From Piliocolobus tephrosceles (lineage: Eukaryota; Chordata; Mammalia; Primates; Cercopithecidae): a stretch of DNA of 64,000 nucleotides. The notes beneath the pieces are model-generated. The model was not told the DNA's origin and searched no databases. It saw only the letters and a program-made list of their open reading frames with translations. Shown here piece by piece: positions 1 through 10,605 of the stretch; position 1 is the first letter of the stretch, and every line of letters begins with the position of its first letter. The position numbers were made by a program, and so were the translations under genes. The DNA is taken from NCBI RefSeq assembly GCF_002776525.5, contig NC_045434.1:192128545-192192544 (forward strand). The letters are read 5' to 3'.

Positions 1-13
1 TCCATATGAATCT

Positions 14-356
14 TTTTTTTTTTTTAATTATACTTTAAGTTCTAGGGTACACGTGCACAACGTGCAGGTTTGTTACATATGTATACATGTGCCATGTTGG
101 TTTGCTGCACCCATTAACTCGTCATTTACATTAGGTATATCTCCTAATGCTATCCCTCCCTCTCCACCCCCCCACAATAGGACCCGGTGTGTGATGTTCC
201 CCTTCCTGTGTCCAAGTGATTTCATTGTTCAATTCCCACCTATGAGTGAGAACATGTGATATTTGGTTTTCTATTCTTGTGATAGTTTACTGAGAATGAT
301 GGTTTCCAACTGCATCCATGTCCTTACAAAGGACACGTATGTTTATTGTGGCACTA
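14..356 (-). mobile_element. L1PA 3' end, 5'-inverted (twin-primed)
   Basis: A T-run at 14-25 is followed by the reverse complement of the primate L1 3'UTR and the ORF2 C-terminal end. At about 331 the orientation flips: roughly 25 bases up to 356 read as sense L1 ORF2 sequence, matching 13043-13067 in this window. The whole is flanked by the same 13-14 bases at 1-13 and 357-370, a target-site duplication. An antisense 3' part, a short sense 5' part and a shared duplication are the signature of twin-primed retrotransposition. The insertion lies inside an older L1. Open frames here are L1 shadows. Confidence 0.9.
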
Positions 357-370
357 TCCATATGAATCTT

Positions 371-738
371 AAGACTTTTTTTCTATTCCTGCAAAAAAAT
401 GCCATGGAAATTTTGTTAGATCTCAATGCCTTAAATCTGTAGGTTGCATTGGGTAGTATGAAAAATTAAACATTATTAACTTTTCCAATCCATGAACATT
501 GGATGTCTTTACTGTTATTTGTGTTTTTATTTCTTACAATAATGCTTTGTAGTTTTCAGTGTGCAAGTCTTTTGCCTTCTTTGTTAAGTTTATTCCTAAG
601 TGCTTTATCCTTTTCAATGTTCTTGTAAATGGGATTATTTTCTTTTCAGATTGATCATTGTTGTTGTATAGAAATGCAACTGCTTTTTGCATGTTGATTT
701 TATATCTGGCAACTTTGCTGAATTCATTTATTAGTTCT

Positions 739-780
<42 letters not shown>

Positions 781-2270
781 CTTTTAGGATTTTCTACAAA
801 TGAAATCATATCATCTTGATTGGAGTTAATTTTACTTCTTCCTTTCTAATTTGGATGCCTTTTAATTCTTTTTTTTTTTTAATCTAATTGCTTTGGCTAA
901 CACTTCCAGGATGATGTTTTTAGAAGTGGTGAGAGTGGGCATCCTTGCCTTGTTCCTGATCTTAGAGGAAAACGTTCAGCATTTCACTATTGAACGTATG
1001 TTATCATTGTGCTTTTCATATACAGACTTTATTGTGTTGAGATAGTTTCCTTCTATTTCTAGTTTGTTGAGTGTTTTAAACATGTAAAGATGTTAAATTT
1101 TTGTTAAATGCTTTTTATGCACTAATTGAGATGATTATGTGGTTTTTGTCTCTTAATGTGGTGTATTACTTTGATTGATTTTTGTATGTTGAAACATCCT
1201 TGCGTTCCAGGAATAACCTCCACTTAGTCATGGTGTATAATCCTTTTAATGTGCTGATGAATTTGATATGCAAGTATTTCATTGAGGATTTAGCATAACC
1301 TTAGCATAGGTTATAGGTTTGTTGGATTTTTTATTTCTTCATGACTTAATCTTCATATGTTGCGTGTTTCTAGGGATTATCCATTTCTTTTAGGTTATCC
1401 AATTTAGTGACATATAATTGTCTTAGTATTCTCTTCTAATCTTTTTAATTTCTGTTGCATTAATTGCAATGGCCTCTCATTTCTAACGTTAGTTATTTGA
1501 TTTTTTCTATTTTTTCTTAGTTAATCCAGCTAAGAATTTGCAAATTTCATTAATCTTTTCAAAAAATGAACTCTTAGTTGCATTGATTTTTTTCTATTGT
1601 TTTTCTATTCTCTATTTCATTTATCTCTGCTATAATCTTTATTATTTCCTTCCTTCCCTAACTTTGGGTTTGTTTGTTCTTATTTTTTCCCTTGAGGTGT
1701 AAATTTGGGTTGTTGATTTGAGATCTTTCTTCCTTTGATGTAAGCATTTACAGCTATAAACTTCTCTATTAGTTCTATTTTTGTTGCTTCCCATAAGTTT
1801 TTGGTATACTGTGTTTTCATTTTTATTCGTCTCAAGATATTATCTAATTTTTTCTTGTTATTCTTTGACCCATTGGTTGTTTAAAAGTGTGTTGTTTAAT
1901 TTCCACATATTTGTGGCTATTCTAGTTTTTTTCTAGTATTGATTTCTAGTTTTATTCTATTGCGGCTGGAAAAGATATTTTGTATGATTTCAATCGTCTT
2001 AAATCTATTAAGACTTGTTTTGTGCTCTAACATGTGGTGTATCCTAGAGAATGTTTCATGTTTATTGTGTTGTTGTTGGGTTGAGTATTCTTTCTATGTC
2101 TGTTGGTCCAATTAATTTATAATGTTGTTCAAGTCCCCTGGTTCCCTACTGGTCTTCTGTCTGGTTGTTCTATCCGTTATTGAAAGTGGGAGTATCGAAG
2201 TCTTCTACTGCTAGTGTGTTGCTACCTATTTCTCTCTTCAAGTCTGTCAATGTTTGCTTCATATATTTAG
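371..2270 (-). mobile_element. Old L1M ORF2 fragment
   Basis: This is antisense LINE-1 ORF2, diverged and full of stops. It runs from reverse-transcriptase sequence near 540-960 (the complement of the FADD region and of the residues coding KINVQKS) to endonuclease-domain sequence near 2050-2270. It lacks the 3'UTR within the window and probably continues beyond base 1. The younger L1PA at 14-356 is inserted in it. It is a dead fragment of an old mammalian L1M subfamily; the exact subfamily is not resolved. Confidence 0.85.
742..778. repeat. (TG)n microsatellite
   Basis: An uninterrupted TG dinucleotide run of about 18 units inside the old L1M. It is likely length-polymorphic. Confidence 0.95.
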
Positions 2271-2700
2271 GAACTCACCTGCTCCAGTCACACTGGCCTA
2301 ATCGATATTCCTTAAACACACCTTGATGGGCCTCCCCCAAGGCCCTCACAGATACTGGTTCCTCCATCTGGGATGCCCCACCCTTGGCCCTCTGCCTGGC
2401 TCTGTCACATCTTCATAGCAGTCTTCCTTGACTGTCTCTCCCTGATCCAAATCAAGGAGAGGCCCCTTGTTCTAACTGTTCATGACATTCTTTAGTTTCC
2501 TTTCATTTTGTTCATCAAATTCCAAAATCATATATTTATTAGCGTTTATTTAACAATTGTGTCTCTCATGAGCCTGTTTGTTATGTGAGGTCAGGACTGT
2601 GTTGTTGTTAGCTGTGGCCCCCTGCCTAGCACAGAGTTGGGTAAAGACACCCAATAAAGCCCTTGCCAGATGAGTGAACAAAGGAATGAATATCTTTACT
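2271..2700 (+). mobile_element. LINE-2 3' fragment
   Basis: The sequence resembles the L2 non-coding 3' region in sense orientation. It has the CTCCAGTCACACTGGCCT motif, then ACAGAGTTGGGTAAAGACACC and AATAAAGC, and ends in AT-rich TGAGTGAA/GGAATGAATA. Divergence is high, as expected for L2. Confidence 0.65.
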
Positions 2701-2739
2701 TTTTTTTATACAAATTTATGATGTACATCTTATTTTTGT

Positions 2740-2840
2740 TTTATCATTGAAGCAACTGAGACTCAGAGAGGTGAAGCCACTTGCCCAGGGTCATGTAGCA
2801 GATCACGAGCAGAGTTGGGACTTGAACTCAGGCATGGAAA
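2740..2840 (-). mobile_element. MIR SINE fragment
   Basis: Antisense MIR core: ACTGAGACTCAGAGAGGTGA, CACTTGCCCAGGGTCA and TTGAACTCAGGC occur in order and spacing. Confidence 0.85.
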
Positions 2841-3029
2841 AAAGTCCTACAAGCATCATTCATGGGGAAACAGAGAGAGGGAACCCCAGGCATTGGTGTC
2901 TCCAGATTCCTCCTTGGAGTTCCAGCTCAGGCAAGGACTCCACACACCTTTGTCAAATGCCAGTCTGTGGTCTCCAGTTGCCACATGGGTCATCTGACCT
3001 CTTGCTTTGCCCTTAAGCCACACCCAATT

Positions 3030-3425
3030 CTCCAGCCATCCTGACCATGTGCTCTACCTCGAACAGGCCAAATGCTCACAAGCCTCTGAGTGTTTGCACC
3101 TGCAGTTGCCCCTAGCTGGAGTATCCTTCTCACTGTGTCCTACCAACAAGCTCATACTTGCTCCCTTCTTGGCTGGGTTCCGTGTCACTTCTGGGTTCAA
3201 TGTCACTTCTGTGAGGTTTCCTTGACTTTCACAGGGAGATTCGGGCAAGCCTTGCCCAGAGCTCCTCCCTCACTTCACAGTTCCTGGCAACCAGCACCTC
3301 CACCAGGCTCACCTGTTCCTGTGAATTCCCTGACCACTCCTCGAAGATCAAGTCAAGGATTATAACATGCTACATAAATGTTTGTGGGTGTCTGAATGAA
3401 TGAATGCATGCATGAGTGAGTGACT
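3030..3425 (+). mobile_element. LINE-2 3' fragment
   Basis: A sense L2-like stretch. It has TGGAGTATCCTTCTCACTG, a TGTCACTTCTGTGAGGTTTCC block and a terminal GAATGAATGAATGCATGCAT tail typical of L2 3' ends. Confidence 0.65.
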
Positions 3426-4880
3426 GAAGGCACTAGGCCGTGGAGAGATGAAAGGGCCTGTGCAACCACCTCCTATCCTCCTGAAGTATGAACATCAAAG
3501 GTCACCAACACTGAGGGGACTCACAAATGGAGGCCTCAGGGACTGGAAATGGCACAGAAAAGTCATTTGGTCCATCCCTGTGCTTCTAGGCCAGGAGACT
3601 GTTGTTCTGATTTTACGGATGAACCAGAGAGGTTGGTCCCTATGTCCAAAGTCACACAATCAATACCTTACCAAGAACCCTGATTTCCAGCAGCGACAGT
3701 CAAACCATCATCAACCACAATAATTGGAGCAGAGTGGAAACTATGGGCTTTGCATGCTCAGCACATGCCTGGTCCTGTGCTGTGGGTGTTGTTTCATCTC
3801 CTTTAACCCTCACTGCAACCCAACTATTACTCTTATCCTCATTTAATTAATTTATTTAGGCTTTCATGGTGCCTTATTTTCTCAGAACAATGAAGTATGT
3901 TCGTTTAAAAATGTTTCAAGCAATGAAACGAGAGCTCCCATCTTCTCACACCCTCAGGCCCATTTTATAGATGAGAAAACTGAGGCGCTGTCTACACAAC
4001 ACACCCTTATTCTCTATGAATGTTCAACTGAGTTGTTGTTTGCCTGATGTGATGCCTGAAACTCAGCGACTCACAGGGAAAACCAAGGCCTGGGAAGGTC
4101 AGGCAGTTGGAAACAATTGGTTCTCTTGAATGGACTGTTTTTCTCTAGGCCATTGTCAGCAAATCAGTATTCACTTGGGCCACCCAGTACGGTGCCTGCC
4201 TCCCTGCTCGGGGCGGCAGAGGAAGTGCTGGTGAAATGTAAATAGAGGTGTGCTGAGTAACCTGGGTGGAGACCACGTGCAGGCGATTCTCGGGGAGTCC
4301 ATAGATCTGGGCTGATGAATTACCTGGGCAGGTGCCTCTGTCACTAGCTTCCCAGCTCAGGACAGGACTGGCGTAATTACTTCTTTGGTGGTGGTTGTCT
4401 GGAGTGAGCTGGTCCATTTTTCTCTTTTATTAGTGTTGAATTTCAGGAAAGTGTCCTCTGCAGGCCCCTTTCCAAATGTTGGATTTATTTGATTACTCCA
4501 CTAGTGACAAGGTCCAGGTGTGTCCTGTGGTGAGAAGGACTCGGCCCCTTGGCCCCGCCACCCAGAGGCTTCTCTCAGAGAGTATGATGGGTGGGGTCCC
4601 CATAACCACCACCATCCTCTCCATCAGTGGCCCCGTGCATGTCCCTTCCCTCCTCCTTGCCCTGCTCTGTGGACTGGGCCTGCCCTAACCTGAGGCAGCT
4701 GGGAACCGCTGAGGTGAGGAAGTCTTTGGGGTGTGTCCGGGAGGGCAACTTCAAAGGAAACCCCCAGTTCCCTGAGGGGTGACAGTTTCCCATCTGCCCG
4801 GTGAGGACTCCTGGTTGGTCGAGGACATGTGGGTGCTGTGTCCTTGTGACATCAATGAAAATGGACAGGGACAGCGCTCC
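3426..4880. other. Mostly unique sequence with faint MIR traces
   Basis: Degraded antisense MIR-like pieces lie at about 3600-3700, 3740-3850 and 3955-3990 (for example ATAGATGAGAAAACTGAGGC). About 4000-4880 has no repeat I recognise and no open frame that looks like a gene. All frames are short and overlap each other on both strands. Confidence 0.4.
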
Positions 4881-4884
4881 CTCA

Positions 4885-4990
4885 TCCCAGGCCCAGTGCC
4901 AGGTGCTTCACCCTTCCCCCACTCACTCCTCATGGGAGCCCATTTTGCAGACCAGAAAGTGAGGCACAGAATGGTGGTCACAGACAGGAA
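4885..4990 (-). mobile_element. MIR SINE fragment
   Basis: Antisense MIR: CAGTGCCAGGTGCTTCAC, then CCCATTTTGCAGACCAGAAAG and TGAGGCACAGA. Confidence 0.7.
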
Positions 4991-5164
4991 GTAACCTTCC
5001 TGGAGTTCCAGCTCAGACCGGGGGACACCCTCAGGGGCTCACAGTCTGATGGAGAGACACATGCCTAAATGGACAGTTACGATGCAGGATAGTAAGCGCT
5101 ATGGAAAGCTGAGTATAGGATTTTAAGCAGCATTTAAAATAGCACTGAAGTGAGGGGTTTACAG

Positions 5165-5385
5165 GTCACAGGCCAGGCATGTGGGCTTGAGACCCAGCTC
5201 TGCCAATGACTGGCTGTGGGACTCTGGACCAGTGACTTACCTTGCTGAGCCTCAGTTTTCTTATGTTTCCAATGGGAATCATGTCAGTGCCCATGCCATG
5301 GGGATATTGGAGGAACAAATTTGATAATGCGTTCATATGCCTGGAACATAGTAGGTGCTTATTAAATAGTTACTTTTATTAATCT
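5165..5385 (+). mobile_element. MIR SINE
   Basis: A nearly complete sense MIR: AGCTCTGCCAATGACTGG, GTGACTTACCTTGCTGAGCC, CTCAGTTTTCTTATG and the 3' end GGAACATAGTAGGTGCTTAT. It starts just before tandem copy 1 and is duplicated with it. Confidence 0.85.
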
Positions 5386-5884
5386 ATCTCATACACAGAT
5401 ATTTAGTGATCATCTATTATACGCTAGACTGGAAACTGAGAATTCATTGATGAACAAAACCAGACACAGACTTTGTTCTCAAGGATTGCAGTCTATCAGA
5501 GGAGAAGGGAGAGATTGATTAAATAATTGCGGGTTGAATAAGAATCACAAACTGAGGTCAGCTTTTAAGCGGGGGGATGAGGCCCTAGGAATGCCTGGAA
5601 CACAGTGTCCTAGGGTAGCTGTTATGTGCCATGGCATTGCCAGCGAGGGCTCCACCAAGGAGGTGGTAGGTGAGCCAGAATCTTACAGACGAGTAATATT
5701 TAACTAGGCAGAGGAGGTGGAGAAAGAAAATTCTGGACCTATAGTGCCCCTGTGGCAGAGGAGCCCCTGACACCTTCTTGGCTGAGAGGTGGCTACTATG
5801 GCTGGACAGCAGAGGGCAGGAGTGAGTGGGAGGGAGAGGGGTGGGGATGCAGGTGCCCCAGGGTGTCTGGGCTCCGAGGCACTC
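5183..5884. repeat. Tandem duplication, copy 1
   Basis: Left copy of a diverged direct tandem duplication whose right copy is 5885-6570. Colinear anchors are the GGGCTTGAGAC start (5183 and 5885), a MIR, a stretch containing GAATCACAAAC, AGAAAGAAAATTCT, the block CCCCTGACACCTTCTTGGCT, and AGGTGCCCCAGGGTGTC (5851 and about 6537). The copy carries a sense MIR (about 5165-5385) and an antisense unassigned ancient repeat. No coding potential is seen. Confidence 0.85.
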
Positions 5885-6570
5885 GGGCTTGAGACAGCTC
5901 TGCCACCAGCTGGCTGTGGGACTCTGGGACAGTCACTTACCTCACTGAGCCTTGGTTTCTTATCCCTACGATGAGGATCAGGTTGGGATTTGGGGGTTTC
6001 GATTAGTTAATGCAGTTCAGTGCTTGGCACAGTAGCTGGCACAGAGTAGGTGCCTACTAAACAGTAGCTCTCCTTTAGGCTCCCGATAAGCAGGTGTTTA
6101 GTGAGCCCCTGCTGCATGTCAGGCTCTGCTCAGGTAACAGAATTCAGTGGTAAAGAAAACCAGATGCAGGCCCCATCCTCAGGGATCTCAGAGCCTAGTG
6201 GAGGAGGCGGAGGCCATTGATTAAAGAATACCAGGGCTGGGAATGCGAATCACAAACGGAGTTTAGTTCTGAAGGGGGAAGGTGGGACCTAGGGGGTGCC
6301 TGTTACAAAGGATCTGGTGTTAGCCCTGGGGCAGGAGTCCTCCCCAAGAAGATGACAGGTCAGCTGAGATCTGCAGTAATTCGACGCTTTCTATGTACAG
6401 GGATGAGAAAGAAAATTCTAGACTTGCAGTGCCCTTGTGGCAGAGGAACCCCTGACACCTTCTTGGCTGAGAGGTGGTTGCTATGCCTGGAGGGCAGAGG
6501 AGAGGTGTGAGTTGGGAGGGAGGGTGTGGGCATGCAGGTGCCCCAGGGTGTCCGGGTCACACTGAGGCTT
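5885..6570. repeat. Tandem duplication, copy 2
   Basis: Right copy of the tandem duplication described at 5183-5884. Offsets between matching anchors are about 686-702 bases, so the copies have accumulated small indels as well as substitutions. The MIR equivalent lies at 5885-6066. Confidence 0.85.
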
Positions 6571-7790
6571 CCGTATTGTGCTGAGAGGAGGGGCAGAGTG
6601 GTGGGGTGGCCTTTCCACACTGTTCCTCTGGATGCTGTGGGGGATGGGCAGGGGTAGAGAGAGGGTGAGAAGGGCAGGGCCAGCTGGGGCCAAGGCAGTG
6701 GCCAGGCCAGAGGTGATCAGTCATGGAGAGGAGAGGATAGGTTCAGAGACATGAGGGGGTTCCAGAAAGACCAGCTCAGAGGTGGAAAGAAGGCTTCTGG
6801 CTGGGGTGACTGGATGGATGGTGGTGCCGTACGTGTGAGGAAGGGACCCAGACAGGGCTCATTTCTGGGGAGCACGGAGCCCGTGAGTCTGGACCTGTGC
6901 ATGTGCAGTCTGTGATGCCTTTGAGATTCCACACTTGATGCGGAGTTGGGGGCTGGGTCTTGCTATGCAGACCCCTGGATTGGAGGCCCTGAGAGAATCC
7001 AGAGAACAGTCTCCAGCTCTGCGCTCAGGGGCTCACATATGGGGGCTCCATGGACCATCACAGGTAAAGGTTGTTGAGCAGAGTGGACACCCCTACCCTG
7101 AAGAGAGTGTGGGGCAGAGGTCAAGGTCAGCTCTGCAGGGTCACCGCTGTGCTGAGTCCTGGAGGATGAGGAGGATTCACCAGGCAGAGAATGGGGAGGA
7201 CATCAAAGGCTGAGGGGCTGTGTAGAGGCCCAGGTGCAGGGGAGCGAGAGCCTTGTGGTCAGGGAGCTGGGAGACATTTGGAGGCTGTGTGTTGGTGTGT
7301 GGGAGGAGGAAGCAGCACAGGAGGTTGGGAGCTGCAGGCATCAGAGCAGGAGGGGCCTGGAATGTTGGGTGAAGAGTTTGCATGTTAGCCTGTGGGCCAC
7401 AGGGATGCATCAGCTTGTTATTGTTTCAGCCGGAGGATGTGTTCAGAGCTTCTGCATTTGGGGAAGGCACTTGGGTGCAGGTGAACAGGGAGGGAGGCTC
7501 TGGCAGCAAAGAAATCAGTTAAGAGACCTTCGATGGTGCAGGTGACAGGTGAGGGGAGGGACATCCCCACAGAAGGACACTGTGGGGATGGTGAGACACT
7601 GGTGGACAGGAGCAGTCTGAGGGGACTGAGAGCACTTGGGCCAGTGAAGGACACAGTGTAGATTATAGTTAGAGGTCTCCAGCGCTGTGAAGAGCGGGTA
7701 ACCCTGGAGTGCTCTGTGGGCTGCCAGCAGGAATGACAAACACATCCTTGAAGGGCCACACAGCAGGAAATGGAGTCACAAAATGTGGGG
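6571..7790. other. Purine-rich region, possible ancient LINE remnant
   Basis: A GA-rich stretch with wording similar to antisense ancient LINE debris (for example 7175-7400 and 7560-7640). I cannot assign a family with confidence. Open frames are short, overlapping and not gene-like. Confidence 0.35.
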
Positions 7791-7794
7791 TTGG

Positions 7795-8015
7795 GACAGG
7801 CCAGGCAATGTCCCCAGTGCTTTACATGAACACATGTAATAATCCTCACAGCGACCTTGGGAAGTAGGTGCTGTTGTCACCCCTGTTTTATAGATGTGCA
7901 AATAGAGACAGAAAGGTTTAGTAACTTGCCCAAGGTCACACAGATAGTTTGCGGCAAAGCTGAGGCTTGAACCCAGGTGGTAGATCACAAGTCTATGCTC
8001 TTAACCCTTATTCTA
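7795..8015 (-). mobile_element. MIR SINE
   Basis: Antisense MIR, nearly full length: AGTGCTTTACATGAACAC, CACCCCTGTTTTATAGATG, AACTTGCCCAAGGTCACAC and GAGGCTTGAACCCAGGTGG in order. Confidence 0.92.
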
Positions 8016-8670
8016 GATGACTGTGTTGTCACGGTCCTCAAGGATCTACAAGGCCATGAAATAAAACCCAAAGGCAAACTGGATGAAAACAGAATATTTC
8101 TGTCTGTAGAGATCAGAAAAGGCTTCCTGGAGGAGGCAGCATTTTAACTTGGTCCTAAAAAGTGCAGAATTTTTGAATAGGCAAAACTGTAGTTTACAAG
8201 TCAGGATTATTTCACAAAACACACACTCTCTCTCATCAATTTAAGGAGAAATGTCATCAAGAACTTTCTTTCCAAAGGGTGTGCTTCAGGTGCATCTGAT
8301 TGGAGGCATCTTGCTACATACTTCTACTTTTGTTTACTCCACTAAGAGACTGGGGAAGAAAATCTCTGGCATGTTCAAGCTCTGTCTCTTAAGACAGGAA
8401 ATTCCATAATCTGGGAAGGGGTTTCTGTTGCTGGGTGACCGCCAACAATGGTAGAGACGCACTCCACATTGTGATGGTGGACATTTGAGTGGAGAGGTCA
8501 AAAATATTTAAGTGGAGAATACTACTTTGGAGGAGCCCGTGTTTATTGGAACAGAAAGACAAAAACACAAAGTTCTTTGCTTACACAAGACATGCATCAT
8601 GGCTCTCTGGTGGAAGTAGAGGAGGCTGATGCTAGGGAGGTGGGTTCAATGTGTTTGTTAAACAATTGTC
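8016..8670. other. No recognised feature
   Basis: A short piece at 8100-8150 (AAGGCTTCCTGGAGGAGGCA) is typical of ancient LINE debris. The rest is unassigned and has no gene-like frame. Confidence 0.4.
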
Positions 8671-9678
8671 AAGGCTGACTTCCAAGATGGCCGAATAGGA
8701 ACAGCTCCAGTCTGCAGCTCCCAGTGAGATCGACGTGGAAGACAGGTGATTTCTGCATTTCCAACTGAGGTACCTGTTCTTCTCACTGGGACTGCTTGGA
8801 CAGTGGGTGCAGTCCACGGAGGGAGAGCCGAAGCAGGGCGGGGCATCGCCTCACCCAGAGAAGCACAAAGGGTCGAGGGATTTCCCTTTCCCAGCCAAGG
8901 GAAGTCATGACAGACTGTATCTGGAGAAACAGTACACTCCTGAACAAATACTGCACTATTCCCACAGTCTTAGCAACTGGCAGACCAGGAGATACCCTCC
9001 CAAGCCTGGCTTGGTGGGTCCCACACCCGCAGAGCCTTGCTTACTGCTAGTGCAGCAGTCTGAGATTGACCTGTGATGCTGCAGCTGGACAGGGGGAGGG
9101 GCATCTGCTGAGGCTTGAGTAGCTCACAGTGTAAACAAAGAGGCCTACGCAGAGCCCACCACAGCTTAGCAAGGCCTACTGCCTCTATAGATTCCACCTC
9201 TAGGGGCATAGTAGAACAAAAGGCAGCAGACAGCTTCTGCAGACTTAAACGTCCCTGTCTTACAGCTCTGAAGAGAGCAGTGGTTCTCTCAGCACAGCGT
9301 TTGAGCTCTGAGAATGAACAGACTGCCTCCTCGAGTGGGTTCCTGACCCCTGTGTAGCCTGACTAGGAAACACCTCCCAGTAGGGGCTGACAGACACCTC
9401 AAACAGGCAGGTGCCCCTCTGGGATGAAACTTTCAGAGGAAGGATCAGGCAGCAATAATTGCTGTTCTGCAGCCTCCACTGGTGATACCCAGGCAAACAG
9501 GGTCTGGAGTGGACCTCCAGCAAAATCCAACAGACCTGCAGCTGAGGGACCTGACTGTTAGAAGGAAAACTAAAAAACCGAAAGGAATAGCATCAACATC
9601 AACAAAAAGGACATCCACACCAAAACCCCATCTGTAGGTCACCAACATCAAAGACCAAAGGTAGATAAAACCACAAAG
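8671..9678 (+). promoter_or_regulatory. L1 5'UTR / internal promoter
   Basis: Primate L1 5'UTR starting at the GGCCGAATAGGAACAGCTCC region, which in intact elements holds a YY1 site and internal RNA polymerase II promoter. About 9412-9528 (CTCTGGGATGAAACTTTCAG through GTCTGGAGTGGACCTCCAGC) is the segment carried by L1PA4-type and older elements and missing from the youngest human L1s. It is reported as the ZNF93 target in apes. CpG sites are largely decayed, so activity is unlikely. Confidence 0.8.
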
Positions 9679-10605
9679 ATAGGGAGAAACCAGAGCAGAA
9701 AAGCTGAAAATTCCGAAAAACGAGCTCCTCTTCTTCTCCAAAGGATCGCAGCTCCTTGCCAGCAAGGGAACAAAACTGGATGGAGAAAGCGTTTGACAAA
9801 TTGCCAGAAGTAGACTCCAGTGGGTTAGTGATAACAAACTTCTCCAAGTTAAAGGAGCATGTTCTAACCCATCTCAAGGAAGCCAAAAACCTTGAAAAAA
9901 GGTTAGATGAATGGCTAACTAGAATAAACAGTGTAGAGAAGACCTTAAATGACCTGATGGAGCTGAAAACCATGGCATAAGAACTTCATGATGCATGCCC
10001 AAGCTTCAATAGCCAATTCAATCAAGTGGAAGAAAGGATATCAGTGATTGAAATCAAATTAATGAAATAAAGTGAGAAGACAAGATTAGAGAAAAAAGAG
10101 TGAAAATAAATGCCCAAACCTCCAAGAAATATGGGACTATGCGAAAAGTCCAAATATATGTTTGTTTGGTGTACCGGAAAGTGATGGGGAGAATGGAACC
10201 AGGTTAGAAAACACTCTTCAGGATATAATCCAGGAGAACTTCCCTAACCTAGCAAGGCAGGCCAACATTCAAGTTCAGGAAATACAGAGAACACCACAAA
10301 GATACTCCTCGAGAAGAGCAATCCCAAGGAACATAATTGTCAGATTCACCAACCTTGAAATAAAGGAAAAAAATTAAGGGCACCAGAGAGAAAGGTCAGG
10401 TTACCCACAAAGGGAAGTCCATCAGACTAATAGCAGATCTCTCGGCAGAAACCCTACAAGCCAGAAGAGAATGGGGGCCAATATTCAACATTCTTAATGA
10501 AAATAATTTTCAACCCAGAGTCTCATATCCAGCCAAACTAAGCTTCATAAGTGAAGAAGAACTAAAATCTTTTAAAGACAAGTGAATGCTGAGAGATTCT
10601 GTCAC
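9679..10605 (+). pseudogene. L1 ORF1 remnant (RNA-binding chaperone)
   Basis: Remains of the L1 ORF1 nucleic-acid chaperone. The usual start is ATA at 9679. A frameshift lies near 9730, after which the frame reads AREQNWMEKAFDKLPEVD (9762 onward) into the coiled coil. A stop lies at 9978. A later frame (10162-10377) keeps the RRM region FGVPESDGENGTRLENTLQD and RTPQRYSSRR. The C-terminus is cut by the deletion junction at about 10605. It is not translatable as one protein. Confidence 0.88.
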
